From the NCBI GenBank assembly GCA_044507605.1, contig JBIQJI010000004.1:62001-126000 (forward strand): DNA of 64,000 bases. The letters are read 5' to 3'. Shown here in pieces: positions 54,276-62,519 of this stretch. Position numbers and translations under genes: made by a program. Below the pieces are notes generated by a model that saw nothing but the letters and a program-made list of their open reading frames with translations, was not told where the DNA came from and did not search any database. The DNA is from Thermopolyspora sp044507605. Its GTDB lineage: Bacteria > Actinomycetota > Actinomycetes > Streptosporangiales > Streptosporangiaceae. Position 1 is the first letter of the stretch, and each line of letters begins with the position of its first letter.

Positions 54276-55105
54276 AGGTCGTGCTGTTCTGCGGGGGGTA
54301 CGGCTCCCGGATGCGCACCGGCACCCCCGGCGATGTGCCCAAGCCGATGCAGCTCGTCGGCCCCCGGCCGCTGATCTGGCATGTGATGCGCTACTACGCC
54401 CACTTCGGGCACACCGATTTCATCCTGTGCCTGGGCTACGGCGCGCACCACATCAAGGACTTCTTCCTGAACTATCAGGAAACGACGTCCAACGACTTCG
54501 TGTTGCGCGGCGGACAGGTCGAGCTGCTGTCGACCGACATCTCCGACTGGTCCATCTCGTTCGTGCAGACGGGCATCACCTCGCCCATCGGCGAGCGGCT
54601 GCGCCGGGTGCGCGATCATCTCGACGGCGACGAGATGTTCCTGGCGAACTACGCCGACGTGCTCACCGACGCGCCGCTCGACGAGGTCGTCGCCCGGTTC
54701 GCCGCCACCGACGCCGGGGCCTCGATGATGGTGGTGCCGCCGCCGGGCACGTTCCACTGCGTCGACGTGGGCGAGGACGGCAGGGTCGGCCGCATCGCGC
54801 CGGTCAGCGAGATGCCGCTGTGGGTCAACGGCGGATATTTCGTGCTCAGGCAGGAGATCTTCGACCACATTCCCGTGAACGGCGACCTGGTCGCCGACGG
54901 CTGCGCGCAGCTCGCCAAGCGCGGCCGCCTGCTCGCCTATCGGCACCGCGGCTACTGGCGGCCCACCGACACCGTCAAGGAGCGGCTCGCCCTCGACGAG
55001 GCGTACTCCCGCGGCGACCGTCCCTGGGCCCTGTGGGAGCGGGAGGAGCCCGCGCCGGCGTCGGGCACCCGGCGGGCGGCCCGAGACCGGGAGGCGGCCC
55101 CGTGA
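54272..55105 (+). CDS. sugar-1-phosphate nucleotidyltransferase (cytidylyltransferase-like)
   Basis: This 277-aa protein activates a sugar phosphate, probably with CTP. The signature FCGGYGSRMRTGTPGDVPKP and the loop YYAHFGHTDFILCLGYGAHH resemble glucose-1-phosphate cytidylyltransferases (RfbF-like), as do LANYADVLTDAPL and WVNGGYFVL. The base specificity is inferred. The ATG overlaps the methyltransferase stop. The last 20 residues are low complexity. It would supply a second nucleotide sugar beside dTDP-glucose. Confidence 0.85.
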   Translation: MKVVLFCGGYGSRMRTGTPGDVPKPMQLVGPRPLIWHVMRYYAHFGHTDFILCLGYGAHHIKDFFLNYQETTSNDFVLRGGQVELLSTDISDWSISFVQTGITSPIGERLRRVRDHLDGDEMFLANYADVLTDAPLDEVVARFAATDAGASMMVVPPPGTFHCVDVGEDGRVGRIAPVSEMPLWVNGGYFVLRQEIFDHIPVNGDLVADGCAQLAKRGRLLAYRHRGYWRPTDTVKERLALDEAYSRGDRPWALWEREEPAPASGTRRAARDREAAP

Positions 55106-55752
55106 TCCCGCTGAGCGCCCCGGGCCCCACCCGGATCGCCGCCGTCGCCGCCCACTGCGACGATCTCGCGATCGGGGCCGGCGGCACCCTGCTCACCGTG
55201 TGCGCCGCCCGTCCCGGAATCCGCGTGGACGCCATGGTGCTGTCGGGCGGCGGCACCAAGCGGGCCGACGAGGAGGCGGCGGCACTGGCGGACTTCTGCC
55301 CCGGCGCCGACCTGCGGCTCACCGTGCTCGAACTGCCCGACGGCAGGCTTCCGGCGTACTGGGCCCAGGCCAAGGAGGCGGTGGAGGAGCTGCGCGGCCG
55401 CACCGACCCCGACCTGCTGCTCGCCCCGCACACCGGCGACGCCCACCAGGACCACCGCGGCCTCGCGAAGATCGTCCCGACGGCGTTCCGCGACCACCTG
55501 ATCCTCGGCTACGAGATCGCCAAATGGGACGGCGACCTCGGCCGGCCCATCGCCTACCACCCGCTCAGCCACGAAGTGGCGCACACCAAGGCGGACCTGC
55601 TGATGCGGCACTACCCTTCGCAGCACGGCAGATCATGGTACGACCGTGAAGCGTTCCTCGGCCTGGCCCGCATCCGCGGGATCGAGTGCCAGAGCCGCTA
55701 CGCCGAGGCGTTCCACGTGACCAAACTGACCCTCGACCTGACTGGAGGCTGA
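55102..55752 (+). CDS. PIG-L/LmbE family deacetylase
   Basis: This 216-aa zinc hydrolase-like protein probably removes an acetyl group from an N-acetylated sugar. The motif AHCDDLAIGAGG (His18, Asp20, Asp21) has Cys in place of the usual proline of AHPDD. The second block PHTGDAHQDHRG (His110, Asp113, His115, Asp117) completes the zinc site. The GTG overlaps the preceding stop. The product of the cassette is therefore likely to be an amino sugar or a substituted amino sugar. Confidence 0.88.
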   Translation: MIPLSAPGPTRIAAVAAHCDDLAIGAGGTLLTVCAARPGIRVDAMVLSGGGTKRADEEAAALADFCPGADLRLTVLELPDGRLPAYWAQAKEAVEELRGRTDPDLLLAPHTGDAHQDHRGLAKIVPTAFRDHLILGYEIAKWDGDLGRPIAYHPLSHEVAHTKADLLMRHYPSQHGRSWYDREAFLGLARIRGIECQSRYAEAFHVTKLTLDLTGG

Positions 55753-55758
55753 TCTCTC

Positions 55759-56796
55759 ATGCGCGTGCTGCTCACCGGGCACCAGGGCTATCTCGGCACG
55801 GTGATGGCGCCTGTGCTCGCGGGCGCGGGCCACGAGGTGATCGGCCTGGACTCCGGGCTGTTCGCCGATTGCGTCCTCGGGCCCGCCCCCGCCGACCCCA
55901 AGGGCCACAACGTCGACCTGCGCGACGTCACCCCCGGCATGCTCGACGGCGTCGACGCGGTGATCCACCTGGCGGCCCTGTCCAACGACCCGCTCGGCTC
56001 GCTGGCGCCCGAGCTGACCTACGCCATCAACCACCACGCCTCCGTACGGCTCGCCCGGCTGGCCCGCGACGCCGGGGTGCGCCGCTTCCTGTACGCCTCC
56101 ACCTGCTCGGTGTACGGCGCCTCCGGCGGCGACGAGCTGGTGACCGAGGACGCCCCGCTGCGTCCCGTCACCCCGTACGCCGAGTCGAAGGTGCGCGTCG
56201 AGGACGACCTGGCCGAGCTGGCCGACGACGACTTCTCGCCGGTGTACCTGCGCAACGCCACCGCCTTCGGCTTCTCGCCCCGGCTGCGCGCCGACATCGT
56301 GCTGAACAACCTGGTGGGGCACGCCGTGCTGACCGGCCGGGTGCTGGTGCTGTCGGACGGCACGCCGTGGCGGCCGCTGGTGCACGCCGCCGACATCGCG
56401 GCGGCGTTCGCGGCGGCCTTGGAGGCGCCGCGCGAGGCGGTGCACGGCCGGGCGTTCAACGTGGGCACCGAGGACAACAACCTCACCGTGGCCGAGATCG
56501 CCGCCGAGGTCGTCGAGGCGGTGCCCGGCGCCGAGCTGGTCATCACCGGCGAGGCCGGCAACGACCCGCGGTCGTACCGGGTGGACTTCACCCGCATCCG
56601 GGCGGCCATGCCGGCCTACCGGGCCGAGTGGACGGTGAAGGCCGGGGCGGTCGAGCTGGCCGAGGCGTACCGGCGGCACGGGCTGGCCCGGGACGCCTTC
56701 GACCGCCGCTTCACCCGCCTGGCCCGCCTGTCGGACCGGCGCGCCGAGGGCGGCATCGACGAGGAGCTGCGACCCCGGGCGGTCGCGTCATGCTGA
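55759..56796 (+). CDS. NAD-dependent epimerase/dehydratase
   Basis: This 345-aa extended SDR has the cofactor motif LLTGHQGYLGTVM, HLAALSNDP, and the catalytic STCSVYGASGG and YAESK. The pattern resembles nucleotide-sugar 4-epimerases, 4,6-dehydratases and reductases; exact chemistry is open. It lies 6 bp after the deacetylase stop, and its end overlaps the DUF4910 gene start by 7 bp. Confidence 0.88.
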   Translation: MRVLLTGHQGYLGTVMAPVLAGAGHEVIGLDSGLFADCVLGPAPADPKGHNVDLRDVTPGMLDGVDAVIHLAALSNDPLGSLAPELTYAINHHASVRLARLARDAGVRRFLYASTCSVYGASGGDELVTEDAPLRPVTPYAESKVRVEDDLAELADDDFSPVYLRNATAFGFSPRLRADIVLNNLVGHAVLTGRVLVLSDGTPWRPLVHAADIAAAFAAALEAPREAVHGRAFNVGTEDNNLTVAEIAAEVVEAVPGAELVITGEAGNDPRSYRVDFTRIRAAMPAYRAEWTVKAGAVELAEAYRRHGLARDAFDRRFTRLARLSDRRAEGGIDEELRPRAVASC

Positions 56797-58070
56797 CCGG
56801 GCAGGACATGCACGCCCTGGTCGAGCGGCTGTATCCGCTGTGCCGCAGCATCACGGGCGACGGCGTGCGGCGCACCCTGGAGATCATCTCGGACATCGTG
56901 CCGCTGGAGATCACCGAGGTGCCCACCGGCACCCAGGTGCTCGACTGGACGATCCCCCGCGAGTGGAACATCCGCGACGCCTACGTCAAGGACGCCACCG
57001 GCCGCCGCGTGATCGACTTCCGCGCCTCCAACCTGCACGTCGTCGGCTACAGCGTGCCGGTGTCGGCCGTCATGACCCTCGACGAGCTGCGCCCCCACCT
57101 GCACACGCTGCCCGAGCAGCCGGCCCTGGTGCCCTACCGCACCAGCTACTACGCCGAGACGTGGGGCTTCTGCCTGAGCCACGACACGCTGACGTCGCTG
57201 CCCGACGGCGAGTACGAGGTGTGCATCGACTCGACGCTCGCCGACGGCCACCTCACGTACGGCGAGCACGTGGTGCCGGGCGAGGTGGCCGACGAGGTGC
57301 TCGTGTCGTGCCACATCTGCCACCCGTCGCTCGCCAACGACAACCTCGCCGGCATCGCCGTGGCCGCCCGGCTGGCGCTGCGGCTCGGCGAGACCCGGCC
57401 CTGGTACACCTACCGGTTCGTCTTCGCCCCCGGCACCATCGGCGCGATCACCTGGCTCGCCCGCAACCGAGAGCGGGTCGGCAGGGTGCGGCACGGGCTC
57501 GTGCTCGCCTGCGCCGGCGACCGGGGGGCGCTCACGTACAAGCGCAGCCGGCGCGGCGACGCGCCGATCGACCGGGCCGTCGAACACGTGCTGCGCGAGT
57601 CGGGCCGGCCGCACACCATCGTGGACTTCTCGCCGTACGGCTACGACGAGCGGCAGTACTGCTCGCCCGGTTTCGACCTCGGCGTCGGCTCGCTGACGCG
57701 CACCCCGTACGGCGCCTACCCGGAGTACCACACCTCGGCCGACGACCCGTCGTTCGTGTCGCCGGAGGCGATGGCCGACACGCTGGAGACCTGCTGGGAG
57801 GTCACCCGGGTGCTGGAACGCGACCGCCGCTACCTCAACCTCAGCCCGTACGGCGAGCCGCAGCTCGGCAGGCGCGGCCTCTACGACTCGCTCGGCGGGC
57901 GCAGCGACACCAAGCGGCTGCAGATGGCCATGCTGTGGGTGCTGAACCTCTCCGACGGCGGCCACTCGCTGCTCGACGTCGCCGGGCGCTCGGGTCTGCC
58001 GTTCGCGGTGGTCGCCGACGCCGCCGACGCCCTCTGCGCCGCCGGACTGCTGAAGGAGTGTGCGGAGTGA
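56790..58070 (+). CDS. DUF4910 / M28-like aminopeptidase-domain protein
   Basis: This 426-aa protein has the DUF4910 layout. The N-terminal region (LCRSITGDGVRRTLEII, VPTGTQVLDWTIPREWN) is followed by a zinc-peptidase-like core with SCHICHPSLANDNLAGIAVA (Cys174, His175, His178, Asp184) and CSPGFDLGVGSLTRTPYGAY. A winged-helix-like C-terminal segment (SLLDVAGRSGLPFAVVADAA) ends it. Similar proteins are common in surface-glycan loci, but no reaction is proven. The ATG overlaps the epimerase end and the stop overlaps the next GTG. A hydrolase or transferase acting on an aminoacyl-sugar would fit the neighbours. Confidence 0.85.
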   Translation: MLTGQDMHALVERLYPLCRSITGDGVRRTLEIISDIVPLEITEVPTGTQVLDWTIPREWNIRDAYVKDATGRRVIDFRASNLHVVGYSVPVSAVMTLDELRPHLHTLPEQPALVPYRTSYYAETWGFCLSHDTLTSLPDGEYEVCIDSTLADGHLTYGEHVVPGEVADEVLVSCHICHPSLANDNLAGIAVAARLALRLGETRPWYTYRFVFAPGTIGAITWLARNRERVGRVRHGLVLACAGDRGALTYKRSRRGDAPIDRAVEHVLRESGRPHTIVDFSPYGYDERQYCSPGFDLGVGSLTRTPYGAYPEYHTSADDPSFVSPEAMADTLETCWEVTRVLERDRRYLNLSPYGEPQLGRRGLYDSLGGRSDTKRLQMAMLWVLNLSDGGHSLLDVAGRSGLPFAVVADAADALCAAGLLKECAE

Positions 58071-59125
58071 CGCGCGGCCCCGCCCCGGACCAGGCCCTCG
58101 GCGGCGCGCTGAAGCTGCGGGTCGGCGACCTCGTAGAGGTGCGCAGCGAGGCAGAGATCCTGGCGACCCTGGACGAGAAGGGCGAACTGGAGAACCTGCC
58201 CTTCATGCCGGAGATGCTGCGCTTTTGCGGACAGCGGATGACCGTGCACAAGGTCGCGCACAAGCTGTGCGACACGATCAGCCGCACCGGCATGCGCCGC
58301 ATGGAACGCGCCGTGCACCTCACCGGCGCCCGCTGCGACGGCTCGGCCCACGGCGGCTGCCAGACCGCCTGCTCGCTCTACTGGAAGGAGGCGTGGCTGA
58401 AGCGCGTCGACCCGTCGGACCCGCCCCCCGCGCCGGCGACGCCGAGCCGCAGCCTGCCCATCCTGGAGGTCAACACCAGGAAGGAGCCCGGCCCCGATGG
58501 CGAGGAACGCTACTCCTGCCAGGCCACAGAGCTGCTGCGCGCCGCGCCGACCTGCCTGCCGTTCCGCGACCTGCGCCAGTACGTCACCGACGTGCGCAGC
58601 GGCAACACCACCGTGGCCGGCATGCTGCGCTCGGTCCTGGTCGGCGCGTTCAACAAGTACCAGGGCATCAGCAACCGCGTGCTGCCCCCATGGCTGCGCA
58701 TCAAAGGCGGGCTGAAGTGGGGGTTCGTCCGCGGCCTCGCCCAGGGCCCCACGCCCACCGAGACCCTCGATCTGCGGCCCGGCGAGCTCGTCCGGATCAA
58801 ACCCAAGGCGCAGATCCTGCCCACCCTCAACGCCGACCTGCTCAACCGCGGCATGGGGTTCGAGGAGGAGATGTCGCGCTACTGCGGCCGCACGGCCCGG
58901 GTGCAGGCCAGGGTCGAGCGGTGCATCGACGAGCGCACCGGCCGGATGCTCACGATGAGGACCCCCTGCATCGTGCTCGAAGGGCTCGTCTGCGCCGGCG
59001 CCTACAACGTCAACTGTCCGCGCGAGTTCGTGCCGTTCTGGCGGGAGATCTGGCTGGAGCGGGTCACCGAGCCGGACGGTGACGGCCGTACCGACGAACT
59101 GGATCAAGGGAGATCCGAGCGATGA
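58067..59125 (+). CDS. duplicated Cys-rich protein of unknown function
   Basis: I do not recognise this 352-aa soluble protein. It contains two copies of one domain: residues about 19-114 (GDLVEVRSEAEILATL ... YWKEAWLKRV) and about 239-333 (GELVRIKPKAQILPTL ... FWREIWLERV). Four cysteines align between copies (Cys54/273, 68/286, 90/309, 98/317), with extra ones at 102 and 301. The spacing suggests a metal or iron-sulfur site in each copy. The linker 115-238 carries another Cys pair (SCQAT, PTCLP). The start is the GTG overlapping the DUF4910 stop; the stop overlaps the oxygenase ATG. Confidence 0.75.
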   Translation: MTRGPAPDQALGGALKLRVGDLVEVRSEAEILATLDEKGELENLPFMPEMLRFCGQRMTVHKVAHKLCDTISRTGMRRMERAVHLTGARCDGSAHGGCQTACSLYWKEAWLKRVDPSDPPPAPATPSRSLPILEVNTRKEPGPDGEERYSCQATELLRAAPTCLPFRDLRQYVTDVRSGNTTVAGMLRSVLVGAFNKYQGISNRVLPPWLRIKGGLKWGFVRGLAQGPTPTETLDLRPGELVRIKPKAQILPTLNADLLNRGMGFEEEMSRYCGRTARVQARVERCIDERTGRMLTMRTPCIVLEGLVCAGAYNVNCPREFVPFWREIWLERVTEPDGDGRTDELDQGRSER

Positions 59126-60066
59126 CCACCGTCTTATCCAACAGCCCGGTCTGCGACGACACGCGCCGGGGCGGCCTGTACGCGGGGAACGTCTACGTCT
59201 ACTCGGCGACCCCGGCCTCCCAGCGGCTCGTCGGGTTCGCCCGGGAACTGATCGCGGAGGCGTTCGGCGACCGCGACCCCCGCACGGCGCAGCACGACAT
59301 GCCGGTGGAGGAGTTCGCCGCGCTGCTCGCCGACCTCAAACCGAGGTTCATCCACCACCCGCGCTGCAAGGAGCTGCTGCCGGAGGTCATCGCGAGCCTC
59401 GGCTGCGACCTGGCCGGCACCTACTTCGACGTGCCCCGGCTGCGCACCTCGACCTCCGGCTCCTACCTCACCTCGGGCATCTCCTACGCCTTCCACCCGC
59501 ACCGGGACTGCTGGTACTCCGCGCCGTTCAACCAGATCAACTGGTGGATCCCGATCTACGAGGTGGTGCCGGAGAACGTCATGGCCTTCCACCCCGAATA
59601 CTTCGCCACCGCCGTCAAGAACGGCAGCCGCCGCTACGACTACGCCGAGTGGAACCGCACGAGCCGGGTCGAGGCCGCCAAGCACGTGCACCAGGACACC
59701 CGCGACCAGCCCAAGCCGGAGGAGCCGCTGCGCCTCGACCCGCAGGTCCGCGTGGTGCCCGAGCCGGGCGGCATCATGCTGTTCTCCGGCGCCCAGCTGC
59801 ACTCCACGGTGCCCAACACCTCCGGCCGCACCCGCTTCAGCATCGACTTCCGCACCGTGAACATCGACGACGTCCGCGCCCGCCGCGCCGCCGTCAACGT
59901 CGACGCCGAGTGCACCGGCACCACACTGCGCGACTTCGTCCGCTGCTCCGACCTCGCCCCGATGCCGGAGGAGCTGGCGCTCGCCTACGAGACGGAGGCG
60001 CTCGCGCACGCGAACCGGTTCCGGCGGGGGACCCCCGACCGGCCAGCGGTGACGACCGCCGAGTAA
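59122..60066 (+). CDS. Fe(II)/2-oxoglutarate-type oxygenase-like protein
   Basis: This 314-aa protein has a facial-triad-like pattern: HPHRDCWY (His127, Asp129) and SGAQLHSTVPN (His227), followed by RTRFSIDFR (Arg238, the usual 2OG anchor position). This fits a jelly-roll Fe/2OG dioxygenase; the overall sequence is distant from families I know, so substrate is unknown (a hydroxylated sugar or side chain is possible). The ATG overlaps the previous stop (ATGA). Codon 5 is TTA, a rare codon in this genome that is read by the bldA tRNA in Streptomyces. Confidence 0.7.
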   Translation: MTTVLSNSPVCDDTRRGGLYAGNVYVYSATPASQRLVGFARELIAEAFGDRDPRTAQHDMPVEEFAALLADLKPRFIHHPRCKELLPEVIASLGCDLAGTYFDVPRLRTSTSGSYLTSGISYAFHPHRDCWYSAPFNQINWWIPIYEVVPENVMAFHPEYFATAVKNGSRRYDYAEWNRTSRVEAAKHVHQDTRDQPKPEEPLRLDPQVRVVPEPGGIMLFSGAQLHSTVPNTSGRTRFSIDFRTVNIDDVRARRAAVNVDAECTGTTLRDFVRCSDLAPMPEELALAYETEALAHANRFRRGTPDRPAVTTAE

Positions 60067-60092
60067 TTCCGCGCGACACGTAAGGCAACACC

Positions 60093-61598
60093 ATGGACCA
60101 AGAGCACGACGACGGGCCGGAGCCCGCTCCCGGAACCGGTTCGATCGGGCGCAAGGCCGGCCGCGGGTTCCGCTGGAGCCTCGCGGGCAACCTGGTCATG
60201 CGGGCCGGCTCCTTCGCGATGGGGCTGGTGCTGGCCCGGCTGCTGGCGCCCGGCGACTTCGGCATCTACGCCGTCGCGCTCGCCGCGACCCAGTTCGTCA
60301 TGACGATCAAGGACATCGGCATCATCGCCGCGACCGTGCAGTGGCGGGGCGAACTGAAGGAGATGGCCCCCACGGCGTCGGTCATGGCGATGGCGTCGGC
60401 CATCCTGCTGTACGTCGTGTTCTGGGTCGGGGCGCCGTCCTTCGCCGCCATGGCGGGCAGCGCCGAGGCCGCCCCGGTGGTGCGGCTGCTCACCGCGGTC
60501 ATCCTCGTCGAGGCCTTCACCGCGGTGCGCAGCGGCGCGCTGATGCGCAGGTTCCAGCAGGACAAGCTGACCCGGGCCATCCTGGCCGGCTTCGTCGTGA
60601 ACGCCGCCGTGGCGATCACGCTCGCCGCGAACGGGGCCGGGGCGTACAGCTTCGCGTGGGGGCAGGTCAGCGCGGCCGTCGTCACCGGGGCGATCGTGTT
60701 CTGGTCGGCGCGGCTTCCCCTCCGGGTCGGCATGGACCGCGCCATCGCCGGGCGGCTGCTCAGGTTCGGGCTGCCGTCGGCCGCCGGCACGGGCCTGGAG
60801 GCGGTGCTGCTGAACGTCGGCTACATCATCGTCGGCGACGTGCTCGGCCCGGTGCTCCTCGGCTACTACCTGGTGGCCTTCAACGTGTCGAGCTGGGTGC
60901 CGGGCCTGATCGGCACCGCCATCCGCTACGTGTCGATCCCCAGCTTCTCCCGGCTCGCCGAACGCGAGGACGACACCCTGTCGCGGGGCGTGCAGCAGGC
61001 GGTGCCGCTGCTCGTCATCGGGGTGCTGCCGATCGCCATCCTGATGGGCGTGCTGGCCCATCCGCTCATCACCCTGCTCTACACCGACAAGTGGCAGATG
61101 TCGGCGGGCGTGCTGCGTTTCCTGGCCGTCGTGATGGTCGTGCGGATGCTCACCGCCCTCGCGATCGACATCCTGACCTCGCAGGGCGCGACCAAGTCCA
61201 CGGTGTGGATGAACCTGGGCCACGCCGTCGCGCTGATCCCCGCGATCGTGGCCGGCGCCCACGTCGGCGGCATCCGCGGCGCGGCGGCCGGGCAGGCGAT
61301 CGCCGCGATCGCGGTCGCCCTCCCGCTCGCCGTGCTCGCGCTGCGCCGGACCGGCGTCGAGCTGCTGCCCATCGTGCCGGCGCTGCGACGCCCGCTGCTC
61401 GGCGGGGCGGCGTCGTGCGCGACCATGCTCGCGCTCTCCCACATGGTGGGCGAGCACCCGTTGGTCCAGCTCTGCGTGGCGGGGGGCACCGGGCTGCTCG
61501 TCTTCGTCCTGATCGCCGTGCCGCGCGCCCTGCTGCTGGATCTGAGCGGGCGCATGGGCGTGCGCGTCCCCGCCCGGTTCACCGGCGCCACCAAATAA
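60093..61598 (+). CDS. lipopolysaccharide/oligosaccharide flippase (Wzx/PST type)
   Basis: This 501-aa polytopic protein has about 12-14 hydrophobic helices and the family pattern GFRWSLAGNLVMRAGSFAMG, RLLAPGDFGIYAVALA, LTRAILAGFVVNAAVAI and LLGYYLVAFNVSSWVPG. It probably exports the lipid-linked repeat unit of this locus. A first flippase-like gene lies at the other end of the locus on the opposite strand. It begins 26 bp after the oxygenase stop. Confidence 0.9.
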   Translation: MDQEHDDGPEPAPGTGSIGRKAGRGFRWSLAGNLVMRAGSFAMGLVLARLLAPGDFGIYAVALAATQFVMTIKDIGIIAATVQWRGELKEMAPTASVMAMASAILLYVVFWVGAPSFAAMAGSAEAAPVVRLLTAVILVEAFTAVRSGALMRRFQQDKLTRAILAGFVVNAAVAITLAANGAGAYSFAWGQVSAAVVTGAIVFWSARLPLRVGMDRAIAGRLLRFGLPSAAGTGLEAVLLNVGYIIVGDVLGPVLLGYYLVAFNVSSWVPGLIGTAIRYVSIPSFSRLAEREDDTLSRGVQQAVPLLVIGVLPIAILMGVLAHPLITLLYTDKWQMSAGVLRFLAVVMVVRMLTALAIDILTSQGATKSTVWMNLGHAVALIPAIVAGAHVGGIRGAAAGQAIAAIAVALPLAVLALRRTGVELLPIVPALRRPLLGGAASCATMLALSHMVGEHPLVQLCVAGGTGLLVFVLIAVPRALLLDLSGRMGVRVPARFTGATK

Positions 61599-61616
61599 CG
61601 TTCTCAGGAGTCACCC

Positions 61617-62507
61617 ATGGCGAGCTCATTCGGCCCGGACACGCTGGTGTCCATCGGCCTGCCCGTGCGCAACGCGGGCGACCGGCTGACCGGAGTCGTA
61701 CGGTCGGTGCTGGCCCAGAGCCACCCGCGCATCCAGTTGATCATCTCCGACAACGCCTCCACCGACTCCACGCAGGAGGTGTGCCGAGACCTGGCCGCCT
61801 CGGACGATCGCATCGTCTACCACCGGCAGCCGGAGAACGTCGGGCTGCTCAACAACTTCATCGAGGTGATGCGGCGGGCCGAGGGCGAGCTGTTCCGCTG
61901 GATCGGCGACGACGACCGGCTGGAGCCCGACTGCGTGTCCCGCCTGCTCGCGGTGTTCGCCGACGATCCCCGGCTGATCCTCGTGACCAGCCAGATCGCC
62001 TACACCGGGCCCGACGGGCGAACCGAGACGAGCCCCTACGACGGCACGGCCCTCGGCTCGGACGATCCCGTCGAAAGATTCACGGAGATGCTGCGGCTGC
62101 TCAACGAGAGTCACCTGCTCATCGATCCGCTCTACGGCATGGTGCGGCGTGCCCCGGTGCTGGACATCCCGCGCCGGAACATGCTCCGCGAGGACGAGGT
62201 GTTCGCGACGAAGCTGGCGCTGGCGGGACCGTGGGGCCATGTGCCGGCGGTGCTCGCGCACCGCTACTGGAAGCACGAGAAGATCGGCACGATCGCGCGC
62301 AGGCTCGGCGTGCCGTCCTGGCAGTCGCACTTCGCCAACACCCTGCAGGCCCGCGAGATGCTGCGCTGGCTGGAGGTGGCCGGCCTCACTCCGCGGCAGC
62401 GCGCCGACGCCCGCGCGGCCGTCTACCGCATGTACCTGCGCCGCCAGCGACGCATGGTGCGTCACCGGAGCCGCAAGCTCGTGCGCATGGCGCTGGGCCG
62501 TACGTGA
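61617..62507 (+). CDS. family 2 glycosyltransferase
   Basis: This 296-aa cytoplasmic GT-A enzyme has VSIGLPVRNAGDRLTGVVRS, LIISDNASTDSTQEVC, and the metal-binding region RWIGDDDRLEPDC. It probably adds one sugar to the lipid-linked glycan; donor and acceptor are unknown. TCAGGAG is upstream of the ATG. Its end is 12 bp from the end of the convergent acyltransferase. Confidence 0.93.
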   Translation: MASSFGPDTLVSIGLPVRNAGDRLTGVVRSVLAQSHPRIQLIISDNASTDSTQEVCRDLAASDDRIVYHRQPENVGLLNNFIEVMRRAEGELFRWIGDDDRLEPDCVSRLLAVFADDPRLILVTSQIAYTGPDGRTETSPYDGTALGSDDPVERFTEMLRLLNESHLLIDPLYGMVRRAPVLDIPRRNMLREDEVFATKLALAGPWGHVPAVLAHRYWKHEKIGTIARRLGVPSWQSHFANTLQAREMLRWLEVAGLTPRQRADARAAVYRMYLRRQRRMVRHRSRKLVRMALGRT

Positions 62508-62519
62508 CGGTGCCCCGGG

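Noticed and set aside
59122..60066. Calling the oxygenase-like protein a phytanoyl-CoA dioxygenase
   Set aside because: The HxD...H...R pattern is visible, but the rest is too divergent to name a subfamily or substrate.
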